A stretch of DNA of 64,000 bases from Tetrapyrgos nigripes (Eukaryota; Basidiomycota; Agaricomycetes; Agaricales; Campanellaceae): assembly GCA_013368315.1 (NCBI GenBank), contig JAACJM010000075.1, positions 1 to 64,000 on the forward strand, in the 5' to 3' direction. Made by a program: the position numbers and the translations under genes. How positions within the stretch are numbered: position 1 is the stretch's first letter; each line of letters opens with the position of its first letter. The notes below the pieces were generated by a model. That model was not told the origin of the DNA and made no database searches. It was given only the letters and a program-made list of their open reading frames with translations. Below, piece by piece: positions 1 through 13,021 of this stretch.

Positions 1-572
1 GCACTAATTTGTGGGGCTTGAGCCGTCACCACCGTAAGAATTGCGCAAAGAGACAGAAGCGCCGCTTTCATTGTAGGCCCCAAGAACAGTCAGTAACCCC
101 CTATCCGAGCTTTTTATACGATGAGCATGAGTAACAATTTACTTCCGCTCACAGCTGCTCGATGCTGGAGACGAACTCTTAGTGGCACTTACCGCCCTGA
201 AGCATATGTGTGGGTGATCATTTGACAATTTGAGTTTCCATCGGAATGAGCTTGAGAAATTTCCCGCTCTTCTGTTATAGCACGTACCTAGCGTCCGCAT
301 GAGTATTTGCATAGCAGCCGTAATGTCTACTCGAATTGCAAATTCCTCATTGGAGGATGATTGAGTAGGCTTCTACGCTGTGTTTATTTCCGCTGCTGTT
401 CATGACTTCAAGTTGGACTAGTCTCTCCTAGAAAGACAGTATCAGCGATCACTGAAGTGATGCGATAGCAGTCTGTTGACAACTTACGACCCAAAAGGAA
501 CGTTCGGTCCGGTCATAACCATCTGCACACCCTTGGCCTACACCACCGCTGATCGTTGCATTGTTCTACAAT
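1..572. other. Intergenic, no gene seen
   Basis: Only short chance open frames without plausible splice pairs are present. Nothing is recognised before the MITE that starts at 573. Confidence 0.5.
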
Positions 573-770
573 CACAGCGGGGCGCGGAGCATATTTGCCA
601 GCTATTTTTGTGCGCTCTTAAATGACGGATCTTTGCTCGGCCCCGGGCATACTCCATATGGAATATCAGCCTCAAATCGGTGCCATATGGAGTATGCCCA
701 GTGCCAAGCAAAATCCGTCATTTAAGAGCGCACAAAAATAGCAGGCAAATATGCTCCGCGCCCCGCTGTG
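573..770. mobile_element. MITE, CACAGCGGGG family, 3-bp TSD AAT
   Basis: This is a 198-bp fold-back element. Its left end, CACAGCGGGGCGCGGAGC, is mirrored by the right end GCTCCGCGCCCCGCTGTG. The two arms pair almost throughout, and the centre holds an inner palindrome built on CCATATGG. It is flanked by the direct repeat AAT at 570-572 and 771-773. It has no coding capacity. The same terminal repeat recurs at 57200-57863, and the same CCATATGG core recurs at 32535-32743. The CAC...GTG ends and 3-bp duplication resemble CACTA/CMC transposons; that assignment is inferred. Confidence 0.85.
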
Positions 771-959
771 AATTGCGAGCGAGAAGAAGTTGAACATTAG
801 AATTTTAATTTAGTCCGTGGCTATCAATCCTTAACAAATAAAAGGAAGTAATTACCAACTGAGTACTGTCAGTGGCCGACGTCTGCAAAGTTATGACCAG
901 CGTCAGCTCTCGGATTGGGTGGGGATAAAGAAAGTAATACCCATTTCAAATCAATATTA

Positions 960-1260
960 TGAAAGGGATGTGGGCCAACGCTGCGCGTGGCAAATACAAG
1001 GCCACTGATCGGAAGAATAGTTAGTAGCTTGAAGACCTCTAACCTACGTATTTCTACATATACTGGTGGATGAATAAATATGAGAGAGGAGAGAAAGAAA
1101 AGCTAAGGCGCCTAACCGGCAACTTTGGCAAGCCGCAGATTTGGACACGATAGGGGTAAGGGAAAAATCGGAAACAATAGCACGGGGAAAACCGGGAGCT
1201 ATTCGTATAGCCACAGGCAGAAAGTGAGTGTAAGAAACTCAGCCTCATTCTTCGGCCTCG
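960..1260 (-). mobile_element. Non-autonomous TA-target element (family 'R'), complete copy
   Basis: This is a 301-bp dispersed repeat. Read on the minus strand it begins CGAGGCCGAAGAATGAGG, continues through a GCCTGTGGCTAT segment, and ends GGCCCACATCCCTTTCA. The dinucleotide TA flanks both ends (958-959 and 1261-1262). Other full or partial copies lie near 14149, 20947, 22820, 26295, 28190, 32266, 33264, 46976 and 61327, and all end beside TA or a near match. The TA target suggests a Tc1/mariner-type helper, but the two ends are only weakly similar, so the class is uncertain. There is no open frame of note. Confidence 0.65.
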
Positions 1261-1262
1261 TA

Positions 1263-2741
1263 ACCCAATATATAGTACGAGAAGACCTACCGGGGGAGCA
1301 TCTGCAATCTGCAGGAGGACCAAAGACCCTACCAAGACGCAGAAACGGACCGCTGACCAATGCTTCTTTAGGTTGAACATAACGATAGTTAAAATTGGCT
1401 GAGAGTCGATTCGAGAGCGTAGGAGGGAAAGAGAGTTGAATTAAAAGAGGATTAGAAAAAGAACCAGCTCACTAGTCTACAAAGGAACCAGCTCTTGAGA
1501 CAGAAGAAAAGATCGTGAAATGAGATTACTCGAAGGCTGCCTGGGGAGTTCTGGGTTTAACGAACGCCTTTTAACTGAAAGCTGCGGCGCAGAGTGTCGT
1601 AAGGATCACACCAATCCCTAGAGACTACGCTGTATCAACCATAAGGCTCACTCTGCGCGGCGAGTTTCGGTCAGCTTAACTACTCAGGCTGGGGTCAAAA
1701 TAAGAGGTGTCTGGATAATCGGGATTGGGCAAATTGATCCTTTACTGTGCACTGAGGACTTCTCGGTCTAGAATTACTTTCAGAAAGGGAAAAGATCGTC
1801 AGACTCACCGCCTTAATACATTCCGCACCCAGTCACAGCGCGCAAAGTGGGCGGGGGCTCCGAAGAATGTGGCGCGGCTGTACGAGCTCGAGACAGACGG
1901 CACACGCTGTGCAAAGCACAGTTTGATCGCCGGTTCGCTATAGCCCAACGAACTTGATGATGGAAGAGTAGTGAAGGGCTTAGCATTGCGTTGCAGATAC
2001 ACATGCAAGAACGGAATTTTCTGCCCATCCATAACGCATTACGTCTATGGATAGACATCTGTGTCTCAGAGTCCGATTGGTATTCTCCAAATACCCAACA
2101 CTCAACATTCTCGGCTCTCGGTGAAGCTAACCTTTCGTCATTCCACTCCCCCGCTTCCCCTCTCTTTCTTTCCCATCACCGTGACTGATAGTCCTTCCTC
2201 CAGCCCCCACAAACCAAAATTCCTCCCCACATCCAAATTTTGGACATCTCTCTTGACATCCTCCTCTTCAGGAAATGTCCACCATCTTCGTCATCATGGT
2301 ACCATTCGATCCTAGATGATCGTCTAAATCGACCCAAAGGATCCAGAAGGCGTTAGCACTGAAATCAACCCACAGATACATGATACAAGAAAGCGATGTA
2401 AAAGGTCGGTATGCTACTAAAGTCTTATGAAGAGCAAAAGCGTAGAAACACCAAGGAATACAATGAGCAAGAAAAAACTCACCGTTATTCTGGAGACAAC
2501 GTAACGTAGAGAGCCCCTTCAGCCGTATACTCCCTCCTAAAATGCTCGTGTTCGACGTCCTTCAGCTTGGTCTTGCTGCAAAGAGAAAAGGTCGCGTGGG
2601 AAATCACTTTTTTGAGACACCGCCAAGTTCCTCTCTAGATTCGAGTCCCACCTGGATGTATTCAAGAGTGTACAAAGATATTCGATAACACTTCGTAGAT
2701 AGTACAATTTTCATAGAACTACAATCAGTAAGCAACCTCAA
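1263..2741. other. Intergenic, no gene recognised
   Basis: No convincing gene is visible. The segment 2080-2280 is pyrimidine-rich. The 3' flank of the aldehyde dehydrogenase gene occupies the right end. Confidence 0.4.
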
Positions 2742-5214
2742 TCAGAGCTTTTGGCCGATGTTGATGTGTACTGCTTTGACTTGAGTATACCTGCGAGCAT
2801 TGAGTCAATAAATCGAAGAATCTGAAAGCACCAGACAAGAAATAAAGCTTACGTCTCGATAGCATACTCTCCGAGCTCCCTTCCAATCCCAGACTGTTTG
2901 TAGCCACCAAATGGCACCTGGTATTCCGAGGTATTGTAGCAATTGATCTGCGAACACGAGTTCGAAGACATTAAACGCAGAGTCTAGACGGCAATAATCT
3001 TACCCAGGACATTCCAGCCTCAAGTGCGTGAGCTACACGAATAGCACGACTGCTATTCTCGGTGAAGACACCGCAAGCCAAGCCATAAGATGTATCGTTT
3101 GCCATTTCGATAACCTCTGTCGTGTTTGAACTGTTAGCAAGAGACAAAGCCACGCAACTATTTTATCACTCACCTTCCTCGGTCTTGAACTTGATCACAG
3201 CAGCGACAGGCCCAAAGACTTCTTCCTGAACGATTTTCATGCTGGGTTTGCAGTCAGAGAAGATGGTGGGCTGAATGAAGTATCCGTCTCCGCCGTGAGC
3301 TTCTCCGCCACTCGAGACCGTAGCACCCTCTTGTTTAGCGTCATTGATATAACCCATTACACGCTTCAAAGCAGAGGATCACGTTAATAGCAGATCAAGA
3401 TGTCGCGAAAAGTATACATACATCGAATTGAATTTGAGAGACTTGTGGACCATGCATAGTAGTACTTGAGAAAGGATCACCGGTGGCGCCATGCAGTCCT
3501 TTCGCTGCTGCAGTGAAAGCTTGGACGAACTTATCATGGATACCCTCTTGAACGAAGATACGAGATCCGGCGGTGCAGACTTGACCTAAATCACAGGTAA
3601 CGACGATGAAAAGACTTGACATGATCGTTGGACTGCAAGAAACCTACCCATATTCGCGCTAGCATATCAACAATTAGTCAAGCGATTCAAAGAAAAACAC
3701 TAAAAAGACGTACAAAATACCAATGGAAGCCCACTTGACAGCTTGTTCAACATCAGCATCATCGAAGATGATGTTGGGGCTCTTTCCTCCCAGCTCGAGC
3801 GTCACAACTTTCAGGTTCGATTTCGCTGACGCTTCTTGAATCTTACGTCCGACGAGTGTACTTCCCGTAAATGCAACCTTGCGGATGTGCGGATGATACG
3901 CTATGGCTTCGCCCACGACGGGTCCTGGTGAAATTTCTCGTTAGGACAAACCAAACAAGTTTGAAAGGTCAAATGTATGCTTACCGAGACCATTCACGAT
4001 ATTGAGAACACCAGGAGGGAACCCAGCCTCGTTCAATAGTCCAGCGACTTTCAGAGCCGACAAAGGAGTGTTTTCGGATGGCTACGAATCGAGTTGGGGG
4101 GTAATCAGCACCAGTGAGACGTATCATCCGCAACTCACTCATACCTTCAACACGACAGTATTTCCAGTAGCAAGTGCGGGGCCGATTTTCCATGCAAGCA
4201 TGAGCTATTGAATGACTCAGTGAAAGAAACAAAAACTTGATGACGTTACAAGGGGAAGGATCGTACCAGCGGGAAATTCCATGGAATGATTTGTCCCTGA
4301 AGATACGTATGTCATGTCAGTCAGCGCCTATTGCGACTCAAGAAATCAAATCAAACAAACATACCACGACGCCAAACGGTTCATGCCTAGTGTATGCGAA
4401 CTTCGCTTCGGTGGTCTACAAACAAATGAAACCATAATCATGAATACGACTTCTCAGCGACTCCTTGAAGGGAAGAAGGGAAAAGGTCACGAAAGGAAAT
4501 TGAAATTTAAGACGGTACCTCAATCGTCTTTCCATGAATCTTATCAGCCCAACCGCCGTAATACCTGATAGTACCAATCGCTGCTGCAACATCCGCACTC
4601 TTGGCCATGGGGAAAGGTTTACCTGGTGTAGGAGGCAGGAATTAGCATCTTCAGCCCCAATAAATGAGGACTAGTAAGTGCTCACCAGCATCCAAAGCCT
4701 CCAAAGCCGCCAGCTCATCTTGATTCGCCTCCATCAAATCAGCGAGCTTGGTGAGCAGCTGTCCTCGCCTCGATCCGGGTGTATGCAATCCCCAAGTCGT
4801 TTTGAATGCCTATGGAATGCTCAATGACAAAGGATAAAGGGTAAGGAAAAAGAAGGATATACATACCTTCTTGGCAGCATCAACTGCAATATCAACGTCT
4901 TTGGCGGACCCAACGCTGACTTTAGTCAAGACTTTTCCAGTTGCTGATCGTGGGGTAGTAGCCCAATGAGCGAAAACGAAACGAAATGAAACGGAGGCCA
5001 AGGGAATACATACATGGGTTGATAACACTCGAGAAGGATAATCCGAGTCAGCTGGTATATCTCGTAGTCAAACACATAAACTGACGACGTACTCATGAGT
5101 TCCTCCTTCAACAGGCTTCACCCACTCGCCATTGATGAATAATCCAGTGTTCACCGCTACTGTTCCTTTATAATGCTGAGTGTCGAGAGATAGTTTGAAA
5201 GTATCCGTCGTCAT
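2742..5214 (-). CDS. Aldehyde dehydrogenase (NAD(P)+-dependent family)
   Basis: This enzyme oxidises aldehydes to carboxylic acids and is probably cytosolic or mitochondrial. The multi-exon model starts at the ATG at 5214 ([10 protein letters not shown]), followed by [10 protein letters not shown]. It ends with [15 protein letters not shown] and TGA at 2742-2744. Family landmarks in order are VINPSTGKV, the cofactor-fold segment [11 protein letters not shown], the catalytic glutamate in [12 protein letters not shown], the catalytic cysteine in [16 protein letters not shown], and the C-terminal [15 protein letters not shown]. Introns are short and numerous. Two very small exons are needed to keep the frame: 14 nt at 5014-5027 (restoring DVINPS) and 11 nt at 3648-3658 (restoring FANMG just before the catalytic cysteine). 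The total is near the usual ~500 residues. No frameshift or missing catalytic residue was seen. The fungal subfamily cannot be fixed by eye. Confidence 0.92.
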
Positions 5215-6030
5215 ATTGGTTTGGCAGTCTTAGACTTCAGTGGGACGTGGATGGGTTGGGGGTGTTTTCTAATCCGCTGTGGGGATGGGTCGGTCTGCTT
5301 ATATGGGGCCTGGAGAAGCTTACGAATCTGATGACGAGTTTTGATATGAGCTAAGAGACAACTCCTTCTATCATCATGCTATGCTTCCGTTCGCACATCT
5401 GACTAGAGATTGACTAGGGATTTTCCCGCGTCCCGGTTTCCAGAGTACCGAGTAACCGAAGCGATTACACATCGTAGCTAAAGCCAGGGCGGGCATTGGC
5501 GGCTGCAGCTAGCTGCTATGTACGAGAAGGAAGAAAGGGAGAAGGATGAGGGACAGCGATGGCTGATTGATAGATCAAGACGGAAGGAAAGGTCAGTTGG
5601 ATACACCTTGATTGACAGAGAAGCAAACACTTCAACTCTGCTCCCGACTTGAGGATTATAGCCGTGTTGATGGGCGTTGAGCGAGATGGGACCAACGGAA
5701 GCAAAAATGGATTCGGGTACGATGGACGGTGAACTTGGGGCGTTACATCGAGATGATATGTGACTATAAGCAGACTAAACGCACAAGAGAGACAAAGATT
5801 ATGACAGAAAGTAGTATCGTACATCAAGAAAAGGAAGAGGTTATCAATGCGCAGTAAGGGGTATGTATGTATAGTAAAGGAGAAATATCAATACATAAAT
5901 AGACAAGGAAATCATGGATCGTAGTTATTCGGATGTGGACAAAAATAAGGACAAAGATAACAATCAAAGCAAATTTAAGAGCATCATGATGGGATACATA
6001 GAGAAGGGAAGAGACTTGGCATCAACATCG
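5215..6030. other. Intergenic: ALDH promoter side and downstream flank of the large gene
   Basis: Both neighbouring genes lie on the minus strand, so this stretch holds the aldehyde dehydrogenase promoter and the 3' flank of the gene ending at 6031. No third gene is supported. Confidence 0.5.
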
Positions 6031-9000
6031 TTACTCATGAGAAGCACCTGGACTTCCAGCAGGGGTCTGATCCACTGAATTCGTCCCCATCCTCATCTTT
6101 TGAAACTTCCTTTGCGATTTCGCGGGCATCGGACTAGCGGAGCCAACTAGACGCAAAAAAGACACCACATAGACGTCAGCTCACAATGAACAATAAACTT
6201 GGGGCGTATATCACTCACCCTCCATATCATAACCCATGTCACCTCTAGCACTATTCATTCTCTCCAACTCGGCCATCCCAATAACATCCGGTTCCTGACC
6301 ATCGTACTCATAGTCATCCAGATCCATTCCGTCCCCAATACTGGGATCCGGCTCTCCCAAAAGATGACCCAACGGATGAGGTACCCTCCCCCCACAGATG
6401 CCATTGATAACGACCTAACGTGACTAGCGCTAGACCGTCCAGGGGCCGGTACCGTAGTCGCATATCTCGTCCTAACAGGTCCAGGCGCTGGCGCCTGGAC
6501 GTATACAATCTGAGGCTGAGGTGAATGTTGATACTGAGACTGATACTGCCCCTGGTGCTGAAGCTGTTGGTGCTGCGAATGATTCAAAAACGCCGCCGAA
6601 CTTTGCTTATTCAACGAATACACCACCTCCTTCCTCAACTTTCCCAACTCTTCCCAAACCTCCATCACTTTCCCCATCACCTCCCTATCCCTCTCCCCAA
6701 TCTCCTCTCTAACCCCTTCACGTATATCCCTCTTCGTATCCGCCCTTAACGCGGCACGTAATTCCCAATTCAACTCTTGTCGTACCGCAGCTCGGACATC
6801 GGATTGAAAATCAGTGCGTAAGGATGATTGAAGGTTTTTGAGCTCGGTGTTGATGGTTTTAACTTGGGAAGAAAGAGACCGGACGGTGTCATCTCGAGAG
6901 GTGGAGATTTCGGAAGAAAATTTACGAAGGGTGTCGGCGAAACCGGTGAAGAGGCTGTCGATGACTTTGACCATGGTTTCGGGGGAAGCTAAGGTACTGT
7001 TGGGAAGACGGGATGAGGATGAAGGGCCGCTGGTGGTGTTGGTGGTGGAAGTGGATGTAGAGGCGTTTTGAGTGTTGGAGTTTTTAGGGGTAGCAGTGCC
7101 GTTGCGTGATGCAGCTCGTGACAAGGGTGGAATAGTCAAAGTTATCTTGCTCGTAGTAGGTTCAGGAGAAGCTACTACACTGTTCCAGCCGTTGACTGAA
7201 CCAGTAGTATTGGAAGTGACTGGTGCAGGTATGGTCGTAACGTCAACGTCCATGTCCATGCGGGTATCCTCTTGAGAAGCCCCACCAGCACCGCCAGACG
7301 ACGACGAAATGGGTATTTGAGATAAGACGACTGGAGTAGCGTCAGAGTCCCCTTGTACAGGAACAGGAGCGGCCACAGTGGGAACGACGGTCGTAGAAGA
7401 CGTAGACGTAGACGTCGTCGATGCAGTAGCATTAGCATCACCACTTCCTTCTCCTACACCACCAGAAGACCCAGCTCCCTTCACACTCGTAGCCATACCC
7501 TGTCCCTTGCCATCTCCATCCATCCCATTCCCCATCGTCGCATTCATACTCGGATCCGTACTTTGAACAGCTAAAGGACTCGAAGTGGGAGGATTCCCGT
7601 TCACATTCCCATTCTTCCTCATCCCACCTGCCGTCCCCGCACCCCCACTCGCACTAGAACCTCCACCTACACCCCCACCCCCACCAATACCCACACTCAT
7701 CCCACCCGTCCCCGTCCCCGTCCCCGCACCCGCACCCGCACCCATACCCCCACCCACACCCCCACCCACACCCCCACTCGAACCCGAACCCACATTCGGA
7801 TTCGGATTCGGATTCGGATTCGGATTCATATAAAACGAAATCGGATTATGATGATAAAACGGAGAATATTTCCCATCCACAGCCATACCGACAGTGCTCC
7901 TCCCTATGTTTTGTCCTATACTGGGACTAGTAGTACTACCACCGAGTGTGCTAGCAGGAACGGAGAGGGAGACGGAGACGGGAAGAAGGGATGGTGGTGT
8001 GATGGGTGTTGGGGCCGCTGGGGTTGTTGGGTCCTGGAAAAAGAAAAAGAAAAAAGGACGTTAGCGTAAAGTAGCACAAAGTAGAAAAAGTAGGAAAAGT
8101 AAACCAAAGGTAAAACCAAAACCAAAACCAACGCCAAGGGAAGAATAGAAGAAAAGGAAATACCAATACACACCTCGACACGATCATTCTCACTACTACT
8201 ACCACTACCAACAACAACAGCTTGCTCTCCCGACGATGCCTGACTCTGACCCTGAACAGCTTGAGGTTGAGGTTGAGGTTGAAGTTGAGATTGAGGTCGA
8301 GGTAGAGGTGCCGAAACTGGTGGTACCGAAACTGGTGGTACCAATGATGATACAGAGGGTATAGCTGGCGAAGCTGCAGCTGCGGCTGCGTTGGAATTGG
8401 AAGTGGAATTGGGATTGGAATTGGGAGTGGGATTGGGTGTCGAAGACGTTGATGACGGTGTAGCAGCAGGTGCAGGTGCAGGTGCAGGAGTAGCAGCAGA
8501 AGCAGAAGTAGAAGTGGTAAAAGTACCAGCACCATTGGCAGCCCCACCAACGACACTACTACCAGAAGTTGGTGCTGGTGTTTGCTTTCCCGATACCGGT
8601 GCCGGTGCCGATACTGATACCACCCCCAACCCCAACCCCAACCCCGGCACTGACGTCGACGTTGACTTCGTCGTCGTAGTCTTGGACGCAGAAGGCAAAG
8701 ACGAAGCCAAAGGTGGTGGAACAGGACCATAAACCACCGAACCATGCCCAGGGGGCGGAACGGGTCCATAGAAGACGGGTTTGTGTGTAGTATTCACTGT
8801 CGCTGGGTTTACTGTCTTCACTGTCACTGGGGTCGGGGTTGGAGTCGAAGTGGAAGCGGAAGTGGAGGTGAAAGTATCTCTAGGCGCCGTTTCTGTCGGC
8901 GACACGGACATATCTTTCAGTCCGTCCTTGGTAGCCTTCTCCTTCTCCTTCTCTTCCTTCCCCTTCTCCTTCTCCTTCCCTTCACTCTCCTTCTCGAGTT

Positions 9001-11055
9001 GTTGTGAAGACGTTAAACTCGTCGTCGCAGACCCAGACCCAGATGCCGACGCAGAAGACGTATCCTTCTCCTTCTCCCTTTCCTTGTGCATCTCCTCAAG
9101 CAACATCGCCTGCTTCGCCTGAGCCAACGTAGGAACGACAACCTGTACTTGACCCTGACCTTGACCTTGACCTTGGACTTGTGGTTTCGTCGTCGTCGTC
9201 GTCGTCGGTGACAACTGTTGTGGGTTCGTGTTCGGGTTCGGGTTTGGGTGTGGATGAGGTGAGGCTGTAGGTGTAGGCTGACTTTGACTTTGACTTTGAG
9301 TCTGACTTTGATTTTGTTTCGGATTAAGCGGACCGATTTTGATTTTAGGCGACGACGCATTAGAAGGACTGGATGCCGACAATGTAGACTTGGCCACGCC
9401 CATAGGCATACTCAACGGAGTCGACGTGAACAGTCCCGGAGGTCCTTGTACTGGTGCTTGTGCTGTTGCAGTACCCGCACCTGCGGCTGTTAGTGGTGGT
9501 GTCGGTAACGCCGCCGACGCCTTTGTCCCTCCAGCCCCAGCCGTACCTCCATTCGCATTCGCACTTGTCCCATTTCCAGACGCATCCTTCCCCGCATTTC
9601 CAGCTACAGGCGTATGAGGTACATAAAAAGCCTTTGTTTTCATCAACGCCTGGGCCTGGGCCTGGGTTTGGTTGGATCCTCCAGCTATGGACGCTGGCGG
9701 CGAAGAAGACGCTGAAGCCGTAGACCTCTTTGTCTGCAACTTGATCTTTGCAGCCGGATTCGGATTTTCAAGTGGAGAGCCTGGTCTTTTGGAGGGTATG
9801 CTGCTACTGCTTTTGTTGCTGGAAGGTATGGGGTAGGGTATAGTAGGGAAGTAGGTTGCGGTTTGGGGGATAACGGTACCGGGACGAGTGGGTTGTGGTT
9901 GGGGTAGGGGTTGTGTCTGAGAAGGCTTTGGCGTAGACGAAGCTGAGGTCGTTTTTTCCTTCTTCTTCGCTGTAGTAGCCGTCGTCGTAGTCACACCCTT
10001 CACAACCCCAATCCCCACCTCCCTCATCGCCTCCACTCTCAAATCCCAAGCATCTATTCCTCCAGGAACAGGCGCCTCCTCCGTTTCCCAATGCCAAGAT
10101 CCTTCATCTGCTCCTCCTTTCCCATTACGTGTTTTCGTAGGAGAAGGGGAAGGTTTAACAAATTTAAGCCCAGCCATCAACTGTTGAGCTGTAAACCCAT
10201 TCGAAATCTCGTCTTCTGCGAGAGCGAATCCTCGATGGCCTTTGACTGCCCATTGACGCCAGTCTATAAACGCCATGAGTAAGAAAACAAGAAAACAAAG
10301 GGAAAAGACCCACTATACTGCAAAATATCCTTCTGATACTCCTCCTCCTGATACGTCTCCCAAAACTCTGCCAACTGACTCGGATCTGACAAGAACCACT
10401 TGAGCCTATACCTCGCCAAGGCCCTATCAAACGTCTCACACCTCCACTTCCTATCAACCCCCCTCAGCCTCCCCGCGCCCTCCACCCACCCCAACTGTTC
10501 CTGGGCCTTGTCAAAAAACACCTTACACAGCCTCGAAACATGTAAAATCCCAAATTTATAATCATTCCACTCCTTCTCTTTCAACCCCTCCGCTGCCGTC
10601 AAGACCAATTTCAACGAAAGCCATTGAAACCGCGCTATAAACATAAGCGGGATCCTATACCCCATAGGAATGACTATGGTCGATCCATTGGTTGCAGTGA
10701 TGGATGTAAACCTCGACCCTCGGATGTTTTTTTCGCGAGGGGGGACGTTGAAAGAGTTGGCGATGAGGTAGTGGATGATTTTGGAGTTGGACCAGGAGTG
10801 GGGGGTTATGTAGTCGAGTTCGGAGGGGTGTTGCCAGCCGTAGAGGAGTTTTTGGGAGGGGGAGGTGAGGGAGGGGGAGGGGGAAGGGGAGGGGGAGAAC
10901 CAGATTATGGGGGATTCGGCGCGTTCTGTTTTGACGATGATGGTGTCGGTAGGGGTGGGGGTGGGTAAAGGTGGGTTGAGGGTTTGGTCTGATTTGGAGG
11001 GACTGCGGTTACTGGCACGCTTGATGGATCCATTTTGTGCTTTGGCTCGAGGCAT
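6031..11055 (-). CDS. Large low-complexity protein (~1572 aa) with N-terminal conserved-looking region and C-terminal coiled coil
   Basis: I read this as one five-exon gene: 10314-11055, 8174-10263, 6385-8033, 6219-6340 and 6031-6146. The exons sum to 4719 nt, so the frame closes (1572 residues plus stop). The start is the ATG of MPRAKAQNGS. Residues ~80-290 are ordered and aromatic-rich (LLYGWQHPSELDYITPHSW, MGYRIPLMFIARFQWLSL, DPSQLAEFWETYQEEEY). Then follow about 1000 residues rich in P, S, T, A, Q and G, with (NP)n and GTGTG runs. A charged coiled coil lies near LRKFSSEISTSRDDTVRSL...VREEIGERDREVM. The tail is acidic (MDLDDYEYDGQEP) and ends KSQRKFQKMRMG...GASHE. The intron at 6341-6384 is only 44 nt and could instead mark an indel. 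The family is not recognised. A nuclear or scaffold role is possible but unproven. A decayed copy of part of exon 1 lies at 20200-20425. Confidence 0.75.
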
Positions 11056-12580
11056 GGCGAGGATGAAGTGGATTTGAAAGAAAAGAAGACGAGTCTTGTA
11101 TAAAAGAAAAGAGTTAAGACAAAGACGCATGAGTAATAACCTTTATCAACGCACCTCAATCTCTTTTAGTTTCTAAATCAGACTTTTTCACTTCAACTAT
11201 CCTCGCAGCGCTATCAGAGTCAAATGAAAAGAGAAAAGAAAAAGACTTGTGGGTGGTGGTGGTAAGACAAGAGGTGACTGACGAAGAAAAACCACAAGTC
11301 ATGTCCCACGCTCACGCCGCCTTCTTCAAACACACTGGTCCTTCTCTCTTCTCTCTTCAAAGGTCTTTGTAATAGATCTCTCAGTGCTGTAGATACGCCT
11401 AAGCCACTCAAATAACCGAAAGGAGTACCCAGTAACAAACCCTACGCTTTCCTCGAAGAAAGCAAAAACTACTCCGTTTTCTCCCGAGTGTGAGACCAAA
11501 GTGAGACAAACTGCGACGTGGCAACGTTCTGGACGTCGTCGCTCTCTGCATCGTTCCGACGCACACACGCACGCACGCACGCAGGCCGTCCTTAATGTAT
11601 CTTCAATGGTATCTTATCTACTCGTTGTACCCTAGAATATCTTTCTTCCAAACCAAACTCCCGAGTCCACGCTCGCCCTTGTTATGCAAGGAAAAACATG
11701 CCCTCCGGCTCTCCGAAACGGTAATCCTCCAACAAAATTATTCGACCAGCACTACGGCTTTAAAACAAAAGAACAAGACGTAGCGTGGCTACGAAGTAGC
11801 CGTCCCTGTCTCTTACCACCTCCAGCCCTTCCATTCTCCTATTCTTCTATCCCGTCACGGTCATACTATCACTATCGTTCTTCTGAAGACTCATTAGTGG
11901 TCACCTCGTCACGTCGGCTTCATTAAACTGAATGACTCTTCCCAACCCGCCGAAAGCCATAATATTTAAAACGTAACCATGCCAACTGCCAACCTCGCTC
12001 GGTGTCAAGACACCTACCAAGGCATAGTACGGGAGGCATAACATATCCACATCACGTCCCAACGGAACCAATCCTTTGAAGCTCAAGCTCGGTGTAAACT
12101 TGATAGAGAACGTGACGACGCCTCTACGGAAAAACTCTCCAGTGATAGGTGTATGTTTCTTCCAAACCGCCGTTCCTCTTCAGTCTCCAACCTGCGCTCA
12201 CTTACCGTATTGTTACCGTAAACTCAGACCGCCATTTCTAGACCTTGTTCCATCATTCTTCCACCACTGCTGCTGCTACTCTATAGCACCATGCCCTCAT
12301 AATAATATCGCGGAATACAGCTCCAAGTCTTCTCTTTGCCTCAACACCCCGGTTCTTTCTCGCCTTACCCTTTCTCCTCTTCCCTTCTCTCTACATCTCT
12401 CCAGAGTCCACTCCCCCTTTCGCATAATCCCCATAACCCATTAACAAAATATACACTGCGACACATGTATCTAACCACCGCTAGCTTACTTTAGACTCAG
12501 ACCATCTGCAGCTCCTTCAGGCCTATCCAACTCGCGCAACTCACTATTTCATGGCATCCTTACTTCACTTCTACTCAATA
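11056..12580. other. Intergenic, mostly pyrimidine-rich promoter-like DNA
   Basis: This is the upstream region of the large minus-strand gene. It contains an ACGC microrepeat around 11562-11580 and one possible orphan exon, listed separately. A short plus-strand frame starting at the ATG at 12581 and running into a GTAAGT at 12661 could be a 5' exon, but no continuation was found. Confidence 0.35.
11901..12158 (-). pseudogene. Possible orphan terminal exon of an unrecognised gene
   Basis: On the minus strand an open stretch begins after a possible acceptor (...GGAAG) and reads KHTPITGEFFRRG, FSIKFTPSLSFKGLV, LCLPYYALVGVLTPSEV, LNIMAFGGLGRVIQFNE and then a stop. The composition looks protein-like rather than random. 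No start, upstream exon or known family was identified, so it may be a gene remnant or chance. Confidence 0.25.
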
Positions 12581-13021
12581 CCATGCCCTCGTCATTTACT
12601 ACTGTGTCATCTAAAGGACATGACAACCTTTTGGCTGTCGGCGGCGCTCCTTCCAAAGCGTAAGTCGTCCTCAGCGCTTACTCATTTCATTGTCCGGGTA
12701 ATCAAACTTGCGGCATAAAGTAGATTTAGTAACAAGCTACTAGTATTTGCAATCATGTACCCTTGGATAACTTGATTCTGACAGAACGAGTCCTTGCAAC
12801 TCCACCCTGGAACCCGGCATTTCAGTCCTTGGACCTATATCATTGCATGCCATGGTTTAAATCAACTCCTTCTCCCAACTTCTGCAAGGATGCAACCCTC
12901 AGCGTCCACAGTATCACATAACTGTGCATCAAGTTCAAGTTTAACCATTTATCTGGCAAGAGGTGATCATAAGTTGAGTAACAAGGGCTTACCTTATGGT
13001 TTACTAGCAGCAAACGAGCGT

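Noticed and set aside
7175..9723. Plus-strand and alternate-frame open stretches opposite the large gene
   Set aside because: They are shadows of its low-complexity codons; no splice sites or domains support them.
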